Shown here piece by piece: positions 35,623 to 44,315 of a DNA stretch of 64,000 nucleotides. The stretch comes from Glutamicibacter arilaitensis Re117. GTDB lineage: Bacteria > Actinomycetota > Actinomycetes > Actinomycetales > Micrococcaceae. Where the stretch lies: assembly GCF_000197735.1 (NCBI RefSeq), contig NC_014550.1:3038001-3102000 (forward strand), written 5' to 3'. Numbering within the stretch: position 1 is the stretch's first letter; each line of letters opens with the position of its first letter. A program made the position numbers and the translations under genes. The notes beneath the pieces were generated by a model. The model was not told the origin of the DNA. It made no database searches and saw nothing but the letters and a program-made list of their open reading frames with translations.

Positions 35623-36350
35623 TTCTCTTCCAGCCCGGTCTGGCGCAGCGTGATGTTGATGCGTCCGCCGCCCAGGCCCAAGCCTGCCGGTGCGGTTCCC
35701 GCATGGATCTTCGTCACCGAGTGATAGGCAAAGCGTGACGGACCATCAAAGACAAACAGGTCCCCTGATGCCAGCCGCAGCTCTTGCCATGGCCGGTTGC
35801 GGTTCTCGGTATTGCCCAGGCGGAATGTTGCCGAGTCCCCGATAGATAGCGAGACAACCGGAGCGTTGATGCGCTCCTCAGCGTCTTGATGCATGCCCAT
35901 GGTGGCCTGCACATCGTAGTAGTTCACCAGCGCAACATCAGGCTGATAGTCCTGGGCGCGCCGCAAATCCCCGGTCGCTTCTGCAACAGCTTGCTTGCCC
36001 AAGCGAATCAGCCACTGCTCCATCGGCGCAACCAGTTGGCCATCCAAGTCATCTGCCGTCTTGGAATAACGGTGGGGACTCCAATGCCAGCCTAAACACA
36101 GGCTTTGCACGCTCATAGGATGCCCGTTCACAGTTGTCCGGTGAGGCGGAACAGGTCCATCGCCCCACTCAAAGAAGCGACGGACAATCCACTGCTGCGC
36201 AGCGGTATCCAGCCAGCCAGGCAAATGCCACGCGCCAGGACGCAAGGCTCCCCCGGTACGCGGCAGTGCGCTGTCGTCAAAGAGCGATTCCATGCTCCCA
36301 GCGTGCCCGTTGCAGGCAGTGCCCGGCAAGTCTCCTGCGTATTCGCTCAC
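35619..36350 (-). CDS. AlkB-like Fe(II)/2-oxoglutarate DNA dealkylase
   Basis: The protein is 243 residues from the GTG at 36350. The iron ligands H154 and D156 (MGMHQDAEER) and H210 (FAYHSVTKIH) are present, as are the 2-oxoglutarate-binding R230 and R236 (RINITLRQ) and the NYY element (143-145). It should oxidatively remove alkyl groups from DNA or RNA bases. The start is unsure: neither 36350 nor the in-frame ATG at 36293 has a well-spaced ribosome site. It is alone, with no Ada gene nearby. Confidence 0.88.
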   Translation of the reverse strand: MSEYAGDLPGTACNGHAGSMESLFDDSALPRTGGALRPGAWHLPGWLDTAAQQWIVRRFFEWGDGPVPPHRTTVNGHPMSVQSLCLGWHWSPHRYSKTADDLDGQLVAPMEQWLIRLGKQAVAEATGDLRRAQDYQPDVALVNYYDVQATMGMHQDAEERINAPVVSLSIGDSATFRLGNTENRNRPWQELRLASGDLFVFDGPSRFAYHSVTKIHAGTAPAGLGLGGGRINITLRQTGLEEN

Positions 36351-36546
36351 TGAATTTTGCAGGATCAGCCAAGCCCGTGCCTTGCAACGATATTTACTTT
36401 AATGACCTTGTGTTGCATTTGGCCTCACGGAACATTTCGAAAAGGTTAACATTTAGTCGAATTATTGCGCTTGAAACAAAGGCGATACTTCTAAGAAAAG
36501 CTGAACGCCTAAGCTTGGGGGCATCCACTAGTTCAAGGAGAATCCC

Positions 36547-36588
36547 ATGTCATCCCGCGAAACTCGAACAGAATCAAAGCGCTCATGA
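36547..36588 (+). CDS. 13-codon leader ORF overlapping the SUMT gene
   Basis: The frame encodes MSSRETRTESKRS and stops at TGA 36586-36588, overlapping the methyltransferase ATG (36585) in an ATGA arrangement. It has the best ribosome site of the region, AAGGAG about 7 bases upstream, whereas the methyltransferase ATG has none of its own. Translation of the methyltransferase therefore probably depends on ribosomes terminating this leader. It might also be the remnant of a longer gene. Confidence 0.55.
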   Translation: MSSRETRTESKRS

Positions 36589-37604
36589 TTGGCATCGACC
36601 TAGAGCTCACCGGATGCACGGTGCTGATTGCTGGAAGTAAATCCGGGAGCAATAAGGCGGTAAAGCGCTTCAAATCCCAAGGCGCCACGGTACTCACCGC
36701 CCAAGAGCCATTCACCGCAATTCAACTTCTGGAACAAGCCAGCCTGCTGGTGATCTGCGATGCTGAACCGGAGCGCTTCGCTTCGGTCACCCAGGCCTCC
36801 CGGATTCCAGTCATGCATCTGGAGCCAACCTCCCAGACCGGATCCATCACCTTGCTAGGCGGCGGGCCAGGCGCACTTGACCTGCTAACACTCCGAGGGG
36901 TGCACGCGCTCGCCGACGCCGAAGTCATTTTCGCTGACCGGCTCGGACCGGCGGAGCACCTTCCGCTGCTCGCACCGCAGGCCAAAATCATTGATGTCGG
37001 CAAACTTCCCGGGCATCACAAACTCACTCAACGGGAAATCGAAGCGCAAATGATCGAAACAGCCCGAGGCGGAGCCAATGTAGTCAGGCTCAAGGGCGGA
37101 GATCCCTTTGTCTTCGGCCGCGGCTACGAAGAAATCACCGCGGCCACAGCCGCAGGAATCCCCGTCAACGTCATCCCAGGCTTGAGCTCTTGCCTCACCG
37201 TGCCAGCAGTTGCCGGCATCCCAGTGACCGCACGTGGCATCAACACCATGTTCACGGTAGTCTCGGCCCACGATCCGCTCACCGACATCCAGCTTGAACA
37301 CTTGAGCAAACTTGGTGGAAGCATCGTGATCCTCATGGGCATGGGAACCATCGAACAGACCGTGGCCGGATTGCACCGAGTTGGCATGGACGGGCAGATG
37401 CCCTGCGCCATCATCGAATCCGGCACCACCCAAAAACAGCGCACCAGCTACACCCAGCTGGACAAGCTCGCACAGACGGCCCGCGGCCACTCCAACCCCG
37501 CGGTCATCGTCATCGGCGAAGTTGCCGGATTGCCCGCCGCCCTGGCAAGCATTGCGGTGCAAGATGAGCCAGGCTTGCTGGCGCCCCAACTGGAAGTTGC
37601 ATAA
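36585..37604 (+). CDS. Uroporphyrinogen-III C-methyltransferase with vestigial N-terminal domain
   Basis: This 339-residue protein has a C-terminal SUMT/CobA domain from about residue 86: ITLLGGGPGALDLLTLRG, VIFADRL, VVRLKGGDPFVFGRGYEEI, VIPGLSSCLTVPAVAGIPVT and LMGMG. It methylates uroporphyrinogen III to precorrin-2, the first step to siroheme and cobalamin. Residues 1-85 look like a shrunken CysG Rossmann domain (GCTVLIAGSKSGSNKAVKRF), too short and degenerate to be a dehydrogenase. The hemD-type gene overlaps at TAATG. No sulfite or nitrite reductase gene is in the window. Confidence 0.92.
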   Translation: MIGIDLELTGCTVLIAGSKSGSNKAVKRFKSQGATVLTAQEPFTAIQLLEQASLLVICDAEPERFASVTQASRIPVMHLEPTSQTGSITLLGGGPGALDLLTLRGVHALADAEVIFADRLGPAEHLPLLAPQAKIIDVGKLPGHHKLTQREIEAQMIETARGGANVVRLKGGDPFVFGRGYEEITAATAAGIPVNVIPGLSSCLTVPAVAGIPVTARGINTMFTVVSAHDPLTDIQLEHLSKLGGSIVILMGMGTIEQTVAGLHRVGMDGQMPCAIIESGTTQKQRTSYTQLDKLAQTARGHSNPAVIVIGEVAGLPAALASIAVQDEPGLLAPQLEVA

Positions 37605-38704
37605 TGAATACCCCCAAACCCTTGGCCGGGTTCCGCCTGGCCGTAACCAGTGACCGACGCTCGGCAGAACTTATCGAAGCCTTTGAACGCCGTGGTGCCG
37701 AAGTCACCCATACGCCGCTGCTTCAGCTGGCGCCGTTGGATGATGAGCAGCAGCTGATCTCCCAAACGCAGAAGCTGATCGAAGCCCGGCCGCAAATAGT
37801 TGTCATTACTACCGCCTACGGATTGCGGCGCTGGGTAGATACCGCCGAAGCCGCCGGTCTCGGCGATCAACTGCTCGGAACCCTGGGACAGGCGCAGCTG
37901 TACGTGCGCGGCGCCAAAGCCCACGGAACCGTCAAGGCGCTGGGCCTGGAACCAGCCGCCGTGGCCAAGGATGGACGCAGCGCCTCGATGCTGACGCTGT
38001 TGGAAGGCAAATTGCAAGGACTGACCGTTGCCCTGCAGCTGCACGCCGATTCGGATCATGGAATGCCGCATAGCCTACGCGAGCTGGGTGCTAGCCGGGT
38101 ACTGAAGGTCGAGCCGTACCGCTGGCAGGACACCAGCAGCGATAGTGGAATTTCTGCGCTGGTCGAAGGTCTATGTGCCGCGCACTTTGATGCGGTGACA
38201 TTCACCAGCGCTCCAAGTGTGCATGCGCTGTTCGCTGCCGCCAAGGCACGCAACCGCTTGCCAGCCTTGCTGCGCTCCTTGGCCGAACGCGTGGTGGTGG
38301 CCACCGTTGGTCCAGTGACCGCTGCCCCGCTGATTGAAGCGGGGATTTCCCCATTGGTTCCCGAACGGCATCGCATGGGTGCCATGATCGGCCAGTTGGT
38401 GGAACACCTGGGCTCGCTGGGCACCCTGCAGGCCGAGACAGTTTTCGGTCCTGTCCAGCTGCGCGGACGCACCTTCTCGGTGCAGGGCCAGGACTGCGAA
38501 CTGACCCCCGGACAGGCCGAACTGGTGCGCGCGCTGATTGAGGCTGGAGGAAGTGTCTTGTCCCGTGATGAGTTGGGTGCGGCAATGCCCGAAGCCAGTT
38601 CCAAGCACGCCCTGGACATGACCCTCAGCCGCCTGCGCAAGGCTTTGCCGCAACCGGAAATCATTGCCACGGTCATTAAACGTGGATACAGGTTGAATAC
38701 CTGA
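37604..38704 (+). CDS. HemD-like uroporphyrinogen-III synthase fused to winged-helix DNA-binding domain
   Basis: The 366-residue protein has an N-terminal HemD fold (residues about 8-265: FRLAVTSDRRSAELIEAFER, VVITTAYGLRRW, AVTFTSAPSVHALFAAA, VVATVGPVTAAPL). A C-terminal OmpR-type winged helix follows (about 270-366: VQLRGRTFSVQGQDCELTPG, GGSVLSRDELGAAM, ALDMTLSRLRKAL, IKRGYRLNT). Such fusions are known in Actinobacteria and are thought to regulate nitrite or siroheme genes rather than make heme. Its start overlaps the methyltransferase stop (TAATG), so the two are translationally coupled. The target promoter is unknown. Confidence 0.9.
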   Translation: MNTPKPLAGFRLAVTSDRRSAELIEAFERRGAEVTHTPLLQLAPLDDEQQLISQTQKLIEARPQIVVITTAYGLRRWVDTAEAAGLGDQLLGTLGQAQLYVRGAKAHGTVKALGLEPAAVAKDGRSASMLTLLEGKLQGLTVALQLHADSDHGMPHSLRELGASRVLKVEPYRWQDTSSDSGISALVEGLCAAHFDAVTFTSAPSVHALFAAAKARNRLPALLRSLAERVVVATVGPVTAAPLIEAGISPLVPERHRMGAMIGQLVEHLGSLGTLQAETVFGPVQLRGRTFSVQGQDCELTPGQAELVRALIEAGGSVLSRDELGAAMPEASSKHALDMTLSRLRKALPQPEIIATVIKRGYRLNT

Positions 38705-38750
38705 TCACACGAATGGGCTTTTTTACGCCGGGTTACGTAGGATCAATGCC

Positions 38751-39659
38751 ATGGTTACTATTCAGGTTGCCGGTGAGGCTCTAGTGGACATCGTTGATGG
38801 TGTCGCGCATCCCGGTGGTTCCCCGATGAATGTTGCTGTCGGACTAGGCCGCTTGGGCCATAACGTCTTGCTGCAGACGGATATCGGAGAAGACGAACAC
38901 GGACGGTTGATCACCGAACATGTGACTGCCTCCGGCGTTCAACTCGCCGCCGGATCACACACCGATGCACGGACATCCAGCGCCACCGTGGTGCTCGATG
39001 AATCCGGTGATGCCAAATACGAGTTCCAGTTGAACTGCAAACTGCAGAATATGGCTTCTACCGAGGCTGAACTGTTCCACTCCGGTTCGATTGCCGCATT
39101 CCAAGGTCCAAGTGCCGCTAGAATCCATGAAGCATTCCAGACTTCCCCGGCAGGACAGATTCTGAGCTTTGATCCGAATCTGCGCCCAGAGCTGGTGGAA
39201 AATCGGGCCGATGCGGTCAAGCAAATTGAGAAGTTGGCTGGCCTGGCCGATATCGTCAAGCTCAGCGATGAAGATGCGCTGTGGCTCTACCCGGGTTGGG
39301 ATACCAACCGCATCCTGGAACACTTCTTGGCTCGCGGCGCCTCGTTGGCGGTCATCACCTTCGGTGCCCGCGGCGCTGAAGCGCGGACCGCGCACAGCGA
39401 AGTCATGGTTCCCTCGGTCTCGGTTCGCACCGTCGATACCGTCGGCGCAGGAGATGCCTTCATGTCCGGGTTGCTGCATTCCATCTTGGAAAGCTCACTG
39501 GCCCAGTCTCTGCGAGATGGCACTGAGCTGGACAGCCTGGAAATCGAAAAGGTCATGAAGATCGCTTCGGTGTGCGCAGGAATCACCGTGTCACGTGCCG
39601 GGGCTAACCCTCCAACTTTGGAAGAGCTCAATCAATTCCTCACTGCAACTAGTCGCTAG
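38751..39659 (+). CDS. PfkB-family carbohydrate kinase (fructokinase-like)
   Basis: The 302-residue kinase has the two PfkB signatures: HPGGSPMNVAVGLGRLGHNV near the N-terminus and the anion hole/catalytic base motif VDTVGAGDAFMSGLLH (residues about 227-242). FDPNLRPEL and VKLSDEDALWLYPG are typical of fructokinases. It phosphorylates a sugar, probably fructose, with ATP. It stands 46 bases after the HemD fusion, is probably separate in function, and ends at a good terminator. Confidence 0.88.
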   Translation: MVTIQVAGEALVDIVDGVAHPGGSPMNVAVGLGRLGHNVLLQTDIGEDEHGRLITEHVTASGVQLAAGSHTDARTSSATVVLDESGDAKYEFQLNCKLQNMASTEAELFHSGSIAAFQGPSAARIHEAFQTSPAGQILSFDPNLRPELVENRADAVKQIEKLAGLADIVKLSDEDALWLYPGWDTNRILEHFLARGASLAVITFGARGAEARTAHSEVMVPSVSVRTVDTVGAGDAFMSGLLHSILESSLAQSLRDGTELDSLEIEKVMKIASVCAGITVSRAGANPPTLEELNQFLTATSR

Positions 39660-39694
39660 GAATTACCAAGAATTTCATCTGGTCAACGATCGCA

Positions 39695-39730
39695 AAAGCC
39701 TCCTCAACCGCAAATGGTTGGGGAGGCTTT
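39695..39730 (+). terminator. Terminator after the PfkB kinase gene
   Basis: A 15-pair stem with one G-U wobble (39695-39709 with 39716-39730) has a 6-base loop and ends in CTTT. It lies 35 bases after the stop. Confidence 0.8.
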
Positions 39731-39979
39731 CGTGAATGCTTAGTTTTTCTTGAGGTTCGTGGATCTTGCTGGCTGGGTGCAAATCCGGCAGCGAGTCGGA
39801 TCGGCCCGTCGTGTTCCCGCGAATATGCCTTAGCACTATCGACCAAGGCAGTTCGGCTAGGAGCGATTGACGCCTTCCCAACTTACTTTCTTTTAGTAAT
39901 TGGTTGGTGGCCGTGAACAGCAGATCAGATTGCTAGAGTTCCTTGCAGAGCATGAAGCACGATTCTTCGAGGAGGCCCC

Positions 39980-40753
39980 ATGGGCAGCAAGGTTCCAGCG
40001 GCCGATAACACCCTGCGGATTCTTCGGCTATTAGCCAGTCGGAAAACTCCTACTCCGGCAGCAATGATCGCAACGATATTGGAGCTTCCTCGTTCAAGCG
40101 TCTACCAACTGCTGAATGTCATGCTTGAGCATGGATTTATCACCCATTATCCGGAGGACAAGTCTTACGGCCTGGGGGTCTCCTCGTTTGAGCTTTCCAG
40201 CGCCTACACCCGCCAAGAACCGTTGGCGCGCTTAGGCGCCCCGCTGATCGCTCAGCTGGTGGATAAGGTTGGAGAAAGTGCGCACCTGGCAGTGCTGCAC
40301 GGTTCCGATGTTCTTTATATCGTCGAAGAACGTGCCAAGGGCCGGCCATCGCTGGTTACCGATGTGGGCGTTCGTCTGCCCTCTCATCTGACCGCTTCAG
40401 GCCGGGCCATTCTCGCCGCGCTGCCCAAATCCCAGGTCCGTGCGCTCTACCCGAGTGCGGCCAGCTTCTCCGAGCGGGTGGCAGAATCGTCAATCTCCAG
40501 CTATTCGCAATTGCGCCGCGAGTTGGAGCAGAGCACCCAGCGCGGATATGCCGTAGAGCGTGGGGATGTCACCCCGGACTTCCACTCGCTCGCGGTGGAA
40601 ATCCGGGATTCCAACGATTGGCCTGTCGCCGCCGTTGCTGTGACTTTCTTGGCTGACCGGGTACCCGAAGAACAACGGGAGAACCTGGTGCAGCAGATCC
40701 GTGCCACCGCATCGGTCATTACCTCGCGGGTGCAGGGCAAGCGTCCGGCCTGA
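39980..40753 (+). CDS. IclR-family transcriptional regulator of the sugar cluster
   Basis: The 257-residue protein has an N-terminal winged helix (ADNTLRILRLLASRKTPTPA, ELPRSSVYQLLNVMLEHGFI) and an effector domain with GESAHLAVLHGSDVLYIVEE, LPSHLTASGRAILAALP and YAVERGDVTPDFHSLAVEIR. GAGGAGG-like bases precede the start. It converges on the TIM-barrel gene, 11 bases away. Either it or the ROK protein at the other end of the cluster is the pathway regulator. Confidence 0.88.
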   Translation: MGSKVPAADNTLRILRLLASRKTPTPAAMIATILELPRSSVYQLLNVMLEHGFITHYPEDKSYGLGVSSFELSSAYTRQEPLARLGAPLIAQLVDKVGESAHLAVLHGSDVLYIVEERAKGRPSLVTDVGVRLPSHLTASGRAILAALPKSQVRALYPSAASFSERVAESSISSYSQLRRELEQSTQRGYAVERGDVTPDFHSLAVEIRDSNDWPVAAVAVTFLADRVPEEQRENLVQQIRATASVITSRVQGKRPA

Positions 40754-40764
40754 CCGAAAATTTC

Positions 40765-41775
40765 CTACTGGTTTGAGAACGCCGCGTCGAATGAGGCTTC
40801 GGGGCGCTTGAACAGGAGGCTGCGGATGTAGCCTACGGCTTCCTTTGCTCCGTGCAGGCGATCCATTCCAGCATCTTCCCACTCAATGGAGATCGGTCCC
40901 TCGTACCCGTGGAAGTCCAAGGCCCGGAAGGCGTCTTCCCAATTGATGTCGCCGTGGCCGGTGGAGACGAAGTCCCACCGGCGGCGCGGGTCTCCCCACG
41001 CCAGGTGGGAGCCGAGGATACCGTTGCGTCCATTGGGTTGATGCATCCGGGTGTCCTTGCAATCCACATGGTAGATGCGGTCGGCGAAGTCCGTAATGAA
41101 TGCCACCGGGTCAATCCCTTGCCAGAACATATGGCTTGGATCCCAGTTCAGCCCGAAAGCCTCGCGGTGGCCGATTGCTTCCATGGTGCGCACCGTCGTC
41201 CAGTGGTCATACGCGATCTCCGAGGGGTGCACTTCCAGTGCGAACTTCACGCCTTGCTCATCGAATTCGTCCATGATCGGATTCCAGCGATCGGCGAAAT
41301 CTTCATAGCCTGCATCAATGACCTCGCCGGGCACCGGCGGGAACATTGCTACGTACTGCCAGATCTTCGAGCCGGTAAAGCCAACTACGACATCGGCGCC
41401 GAGCTTGCGGGCCACACGTGCCGAGCGCTTCATGTCTTGGGCTGCTCGTTGGCGTACGCCTTCCCCTTCGCCATCGCCCCAGACGTAGTCGCGCAGGATC
41501 GCCTGGTGGCGGAAGTCGATGGGGTCATCGCACACTGCTTGGCCGCCCAGATGGTTGGAGATCGCCCAGACCTTCAGCCCGTACTTATCCAGGACATCCT
41601 GCCGGGATTGTAGGTAGGCCGGGTCTTCGTCAGCACGTTTGAGGTCCAAATGGTCACCGCTGGCGGCAATTTCCAATCCGTCATAACCCCATTCGGAAGC
41701 CAAGCGTGCGACTTCTTCAAAAGGCATATCAGCCCACTGCCCGGTAAACAGTGTCACAGGATGAGTAGCGTTCAT
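40765..41775 (-). CDS. TIM-barrel sugar-phosphate isomerase/epimerase family protein
   Basis: The 336-residue protein starts at the ATG at 41775 with AAGGAG eight bases upstream. It has the xylose-isomerase-like barrel with metal-binding residues in FALEVHPSEIAYD, FGLNWDPSHMFWQGIDP, IYHVDCKDTR and ISIEWEDAGMDR. Relatives isomerise or epimerise keto sugars and inositol derivatives. It is the last gene of the minus-strand sugar cluster, 13 bases after an oxidoreductase gene, and probably acts after it. Confidence 0.87.
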   Translation of the reverse strand: MNATHPVTLFTGQWADMPFEEVARLASEWGYDGLEIAASGDHLDLKRADEDPAYLQSRQDVLDKYGLKVWAISNHLGGQAVCDDPIDFRHQAILRDYVWGDGEGEGVRQRAAQDMKRSARVARKLGADVVVGFTGSKIWQYVAMFPPVPGEVIDAGYEDFADRWNPIMDEFDEQGVKFALEVHPSEIAYDHWTTVRTMEAIGHREAFGLNWDPSHMFWQGIDPVAFITDFADRIYHVDCKDTRMHQPNGRNGILGSHLAWGDPRRRWDFVSTGHGDINWEDAFRALDFHGYEGPISIEWEDAGMDRLHGAKEAVGYIRSLLFKRPEASFDAAFSNQ

Positions 41776-41788
41776 GGTGTTTTCTCCT

Positions 41789-42895
41789 TCAGGCATTCGT
41801 GGCAACCCATTCTCCGGTGCGTGCGGATTCCAAAACGGCATCGGTCAGCTGGCAGGCACGAGCGCCGTCAGCAAATGTTGGCAGCCCGTTGGGTGCTTTC
41901 CCGGCGATCGCCGCGTAGGTATCGGCGACAAACGCGGCAAACGCATCGAGGTAACCCATCGGGTGTCCGGCAGGGACCACCGACAAGCGTGCTGCATCGG
42001 CGCTCAAATCCGTAGCCTGGCGGGATAGGACTGATGAGATCTCCGGCTTGCCAATCCACAGTTCTTCGGGCTTTTCCTGCTGGAATTCCAGCGCCGATTT
42101 TTCTCCAGACAGTTCAATGGTCAAGGCATTCTTCCGCCCGGCATTGACCTGCGAGACCATCATTGTGCCGATGGCTCCGGATGCCATCTGCACAATCAGG
42201 GCAGCAGCATCTTCGGTGTCCACTGCCACCGCACCGCGGTGGGTGTGGGCTATGGAAGTCGTCGCGTTCAGGCGAACAATCTTTTCTCCTGCAATGAATT
42301 CCAGCAAGTCCACCAGATGCGAACCGATGTCCGCGAAAGCCCGGGATGGTCCGCCCAAGGCTGGTTCAACACGCCAGTCGTTGTCACTGACCGTATGCAT
42401 CCAGTCCTGCAGGTACTGTCCGCGCACGGTGAGCAGGCGGCCAAGCTTTCCTTCTTGGACGTGGGCTCGGGCCTGCCGCACCATGGGATGGAAACGGTAG
42501 ACAAAGGGCACTGACGCGACTGCCGTTGATCTGGCAGCCAGGTCGGCTAGCTGCTTGGCACCGTGGGCATTGGTAGCCAGTGGCTTTTCGCAGACTACCG
42601 AGATTCCGGCTTCCAACGCGGCGGTTGGCTGCTCAAAATGCAGGGCGTTGGGCGAGGTGATGTGGATGACGTCGCACTGTTCAATCAGCGCTTGGACACT
42701 TTCAAATGCGGGTACTCCCAGTGCTGCTGCCGCACGCTGGGTGGATTGCTCTCCATTGGAGCGCACCCCGATGAGCTGGGCGCCTGCCCTGCGGATCGCA
42801 TCGGCGTGGGTGCGGGCCATGAACCCGCCGCCGATGACGCCGACCTTCAGCTCTTGCATGGCCGGGGCGGCCTGCTGGCTGTTCAACTGAGACAT
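41789..42895 (-). CDS. Gfo/Idh/MocA-family oxidoreductase (first copy)
   Basis: The 368-residue NAD(P)-dependent dehydrogenase has the Rossmann loop VGVIGGGFMARTHADAIRR (about 18-36) and the catalytic EKPLATNAHGAKQLADLA segment. DIGSHLVDLLEFIAGE holds the conserved D-x3-H. It probably oxidises a cyclitol or sugar to a keto form. AAGGA lies six bases before the ATG. Its upstream neighbour is the broken permease gene, so it was probably part of a transport-catabolic operon. Confidence 0.9.
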   Translation of the reverse strand: MSQLNSQQAAPAMQELKVGVIGGGFMARTHADAIRRAGAQLIGVRSNGEQSTQRAAAALGVPAFESVQALIEQCDVIHITSPNALHFEQPTAALEAGISVVCEKPLATNAHGAKQLADLAARSTAVASVPFVYRFHPMVRQARAHVQEGKLGRLLTVRGQYLQDWMHTVSDNDWRVEPALGGPSRAFADIGSHLVDLLEFIAGEKIVRLNATTSIAHTHRGAVAVDTEDAAALIVQMASGAIGTMMVSQVNAGRKNALTIELSGEKSALEFQQEKPEELWIGKPEISSVLSRQATDLSADAARLSVVPAGHPMGYLDAFAAFVADTYAAIAGKAPNGLPTFADGARACQLTDAVLESARTGEWVATNA

Positions 42896-42913
42896 GTAAT
42901 TCCTTGTCTGTTC

Positions 42914-43151
42914 TTACTTGACCGCGCCGGAGGACAAGCCTGCGACCAGATGTCTTTGGGCAAAGAGGAAACCAACCAGCACCGGAATGGAGACAACCAC
43001 TGAAGCAGCCATCATCTGGTTCCAGTAAACATCAGTTTGCGAAGCATAGGCCTGCAAGCCGATGGACAGCGTCCTGGTGTCCGAATTGGTGAGCACACTG
43101 GCAAAGAGCACTTCGCTCCAAGAAGTGATGAAGCAGAATTCGTGCAGACAT
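42914..43151 (-). pseudogene. Remnant of a sugar ABC transporter permease (MalG type), deletion scar
   Basis: Reading back from the TAA at 42914, the frame gives FCFITSWSEVLFASVLTNSD and ends in a final helix and FAQRHLVAGLSSGAVK. This is the C-terminal quarter of a MalG-type permease. Upstream the frame runs to about 43147 without a plausible start. Another gene's front end (AAAAGG then ATG at 43151, MSARIL) abuts it out of frame, so the residual ORF from 43151 stops at 43032. I infer a deletion joining near 43140-43147 that removed most of the importer operon. Confidence 0.8.
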
Positions 43152-43171
43152 GGTGATTCCTTTTCAGGTGC

Positions 43172-43198
43172 GGGTGGTGCTGTAAAGGGTGGTGCTGT
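43172..43198. repeat. 12-base direct repeat next to the permease scar
   Basis: GGGTGGTGCTGT occurs at 43172-43183 and again at 43187-43198, separated by AAA. It lies in the short gap between the second oxidoreductase gene and the residual start codon at 43151. Confidence 0.7.
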
Positions 43199-44310
43199 CA
43201 GGCCAGGATGCCCGGAGCTGAAGGATCCCAGGCCGGGTCCAGCAGCGCGACGGGTTCTACGCTCGAAGTGACCTCGATGAAGGTTCCGGATTCGATGGCT
43301 TCTGCGGCGGAGACCATGATGTCCAGGACGTGGAATGCCAGTTCGCCAGGTACGCGTTCCTTGCGTCCTTCGCGGATGGCTTGGGCCAGTTCGGCAACGC
43401 CGGTGCCGCGTCCATACTCCGAGCCTTCGGCAGCGATAACGCGCTGTTCCTGGTCGGCTAGGTGCAAGATGGTATCGCCGCTGAACTCATTGGGGTCCGA
43501 GAGCTGCGCGGTACCCTCTGTCCCCGAGATCTCGACGAACCCGGCGCGCTTGAGCTTCGAGTCGAAGCTGAAGATGCATTGGGCACTGGCACCGGATTCG
43601 AAGTGCAGCAACGCGCTGACATGGGTTGGAACCTCAACCGGGAAGCTGGTTCCGGCCTTGGGTCCGGAACCGATGACCCGCTGCGCGAGAGCCTGAGATC
43701 CCAGTGCGGCGACTTTGGCCACCGGTCCGAAGACGCGCACCAGGGTGCTCAGGTAGTAGGGTCCCAAATCGAAGAGTGGTCCTGCGCCGTTGGCGAAGAG
43801 GAACTCGGGGCTGTGGTGCCAGGATTCGGGGCCCGGTCCTTGGAAGATGGCCAGTCCGGTGAGCGGGGTGCCGATGGCGCCGCTTTCAATCTGCCGCAAG
43901 CCAGTTTGGATTCCTGCGCCCAGGATCGTATCCGGCGCCACGGCGATGCGGACTCCTGCTGCTTCAGCTGCCTGTGCCAGGGCACGTCCTGATTCACGGT
44001 CCAGTGCGTAGGGCTTTTCTCCCCAGACGTGCTTGCCGGCGACTACTGCTTGCAGCGCTACCTCCACGTGCACTGACGGGATGGTCAGGTTCACCACGAT
44101 CGAGATGTCCTCGCGCGCCAGCAATTCCTCATAGGTCCCCGAGTGCGCGACGGACCATTTAGAGGCTTGGCTGGCGGCGCGTTCGGTGTCGAGGTCGGCG
44201 ATGAAGCGCACGGCCAGATCCGGGAACGCGGTGAGGTTCTCAAGGTACTGGTCGCTGATGGTTCCGGCTCCGACAATGCCCACGCCGGTTGGCTGATTCT
44301 GAGATTCCAT
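43198..44310 (-). CDS. Gfo/Idh/MocA-family oxidoreductase (second copy)
   Basis: The 370-residue protein has the Rossmann loop VGIVGAGTISDQYLENLTAF, the catalytic GEKPYALDRESGRALAQAAE segment and GPLFDLGPYYLSTLVRVFGP. It is clearly diverged from the copy at 41789-42895, so the two likely act on different intermediates. It lies 5 bases after the TIM-barrel gene in the same operon. Family members oxidise sugars or cyclitols with NAD(P). Confidence 0.9.
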   Translation of the reverse strand: MESQNQPTGVGIVGAGTISDQYLENLTAFPDLAVRFIADLDTERAASQASKWSVAHSGTYEELLAREDISIVVNLTIPSVHVEVALQAVVAGKHVWGEKPYALDRESGRALAQAAEAAGVRIAVAPDTILGAGIQTGLRQIESGAIGTPLTGLAIFQGPGPESWHHSPEFLFANGAGPLFDLGPYYLSTLVRVFGPVAKVAALGSQALAQRVIGSGPKAGTSFPVEVPTHVSALLHFESGASAQCIFSFDSKLKRAGFVEISGTEGTAQLSDPNEFSGDTILHLADQEQRVIAAEGSEYGRGTGVAELAQAIREGRKERVPGELAFHVLDIMVSAAEAIESGTFIEVTSSVEPVALLDPAWDPSAPGILA

Positions 44311-44315
44311 ATGCC

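Noticed and set aside
43136..43141. GAATTC at the permease deletion joint, which could look like a cloning scar
   Set aside because: A single six-base site is expected by chance and the flanks carry no vector or marker sequence.
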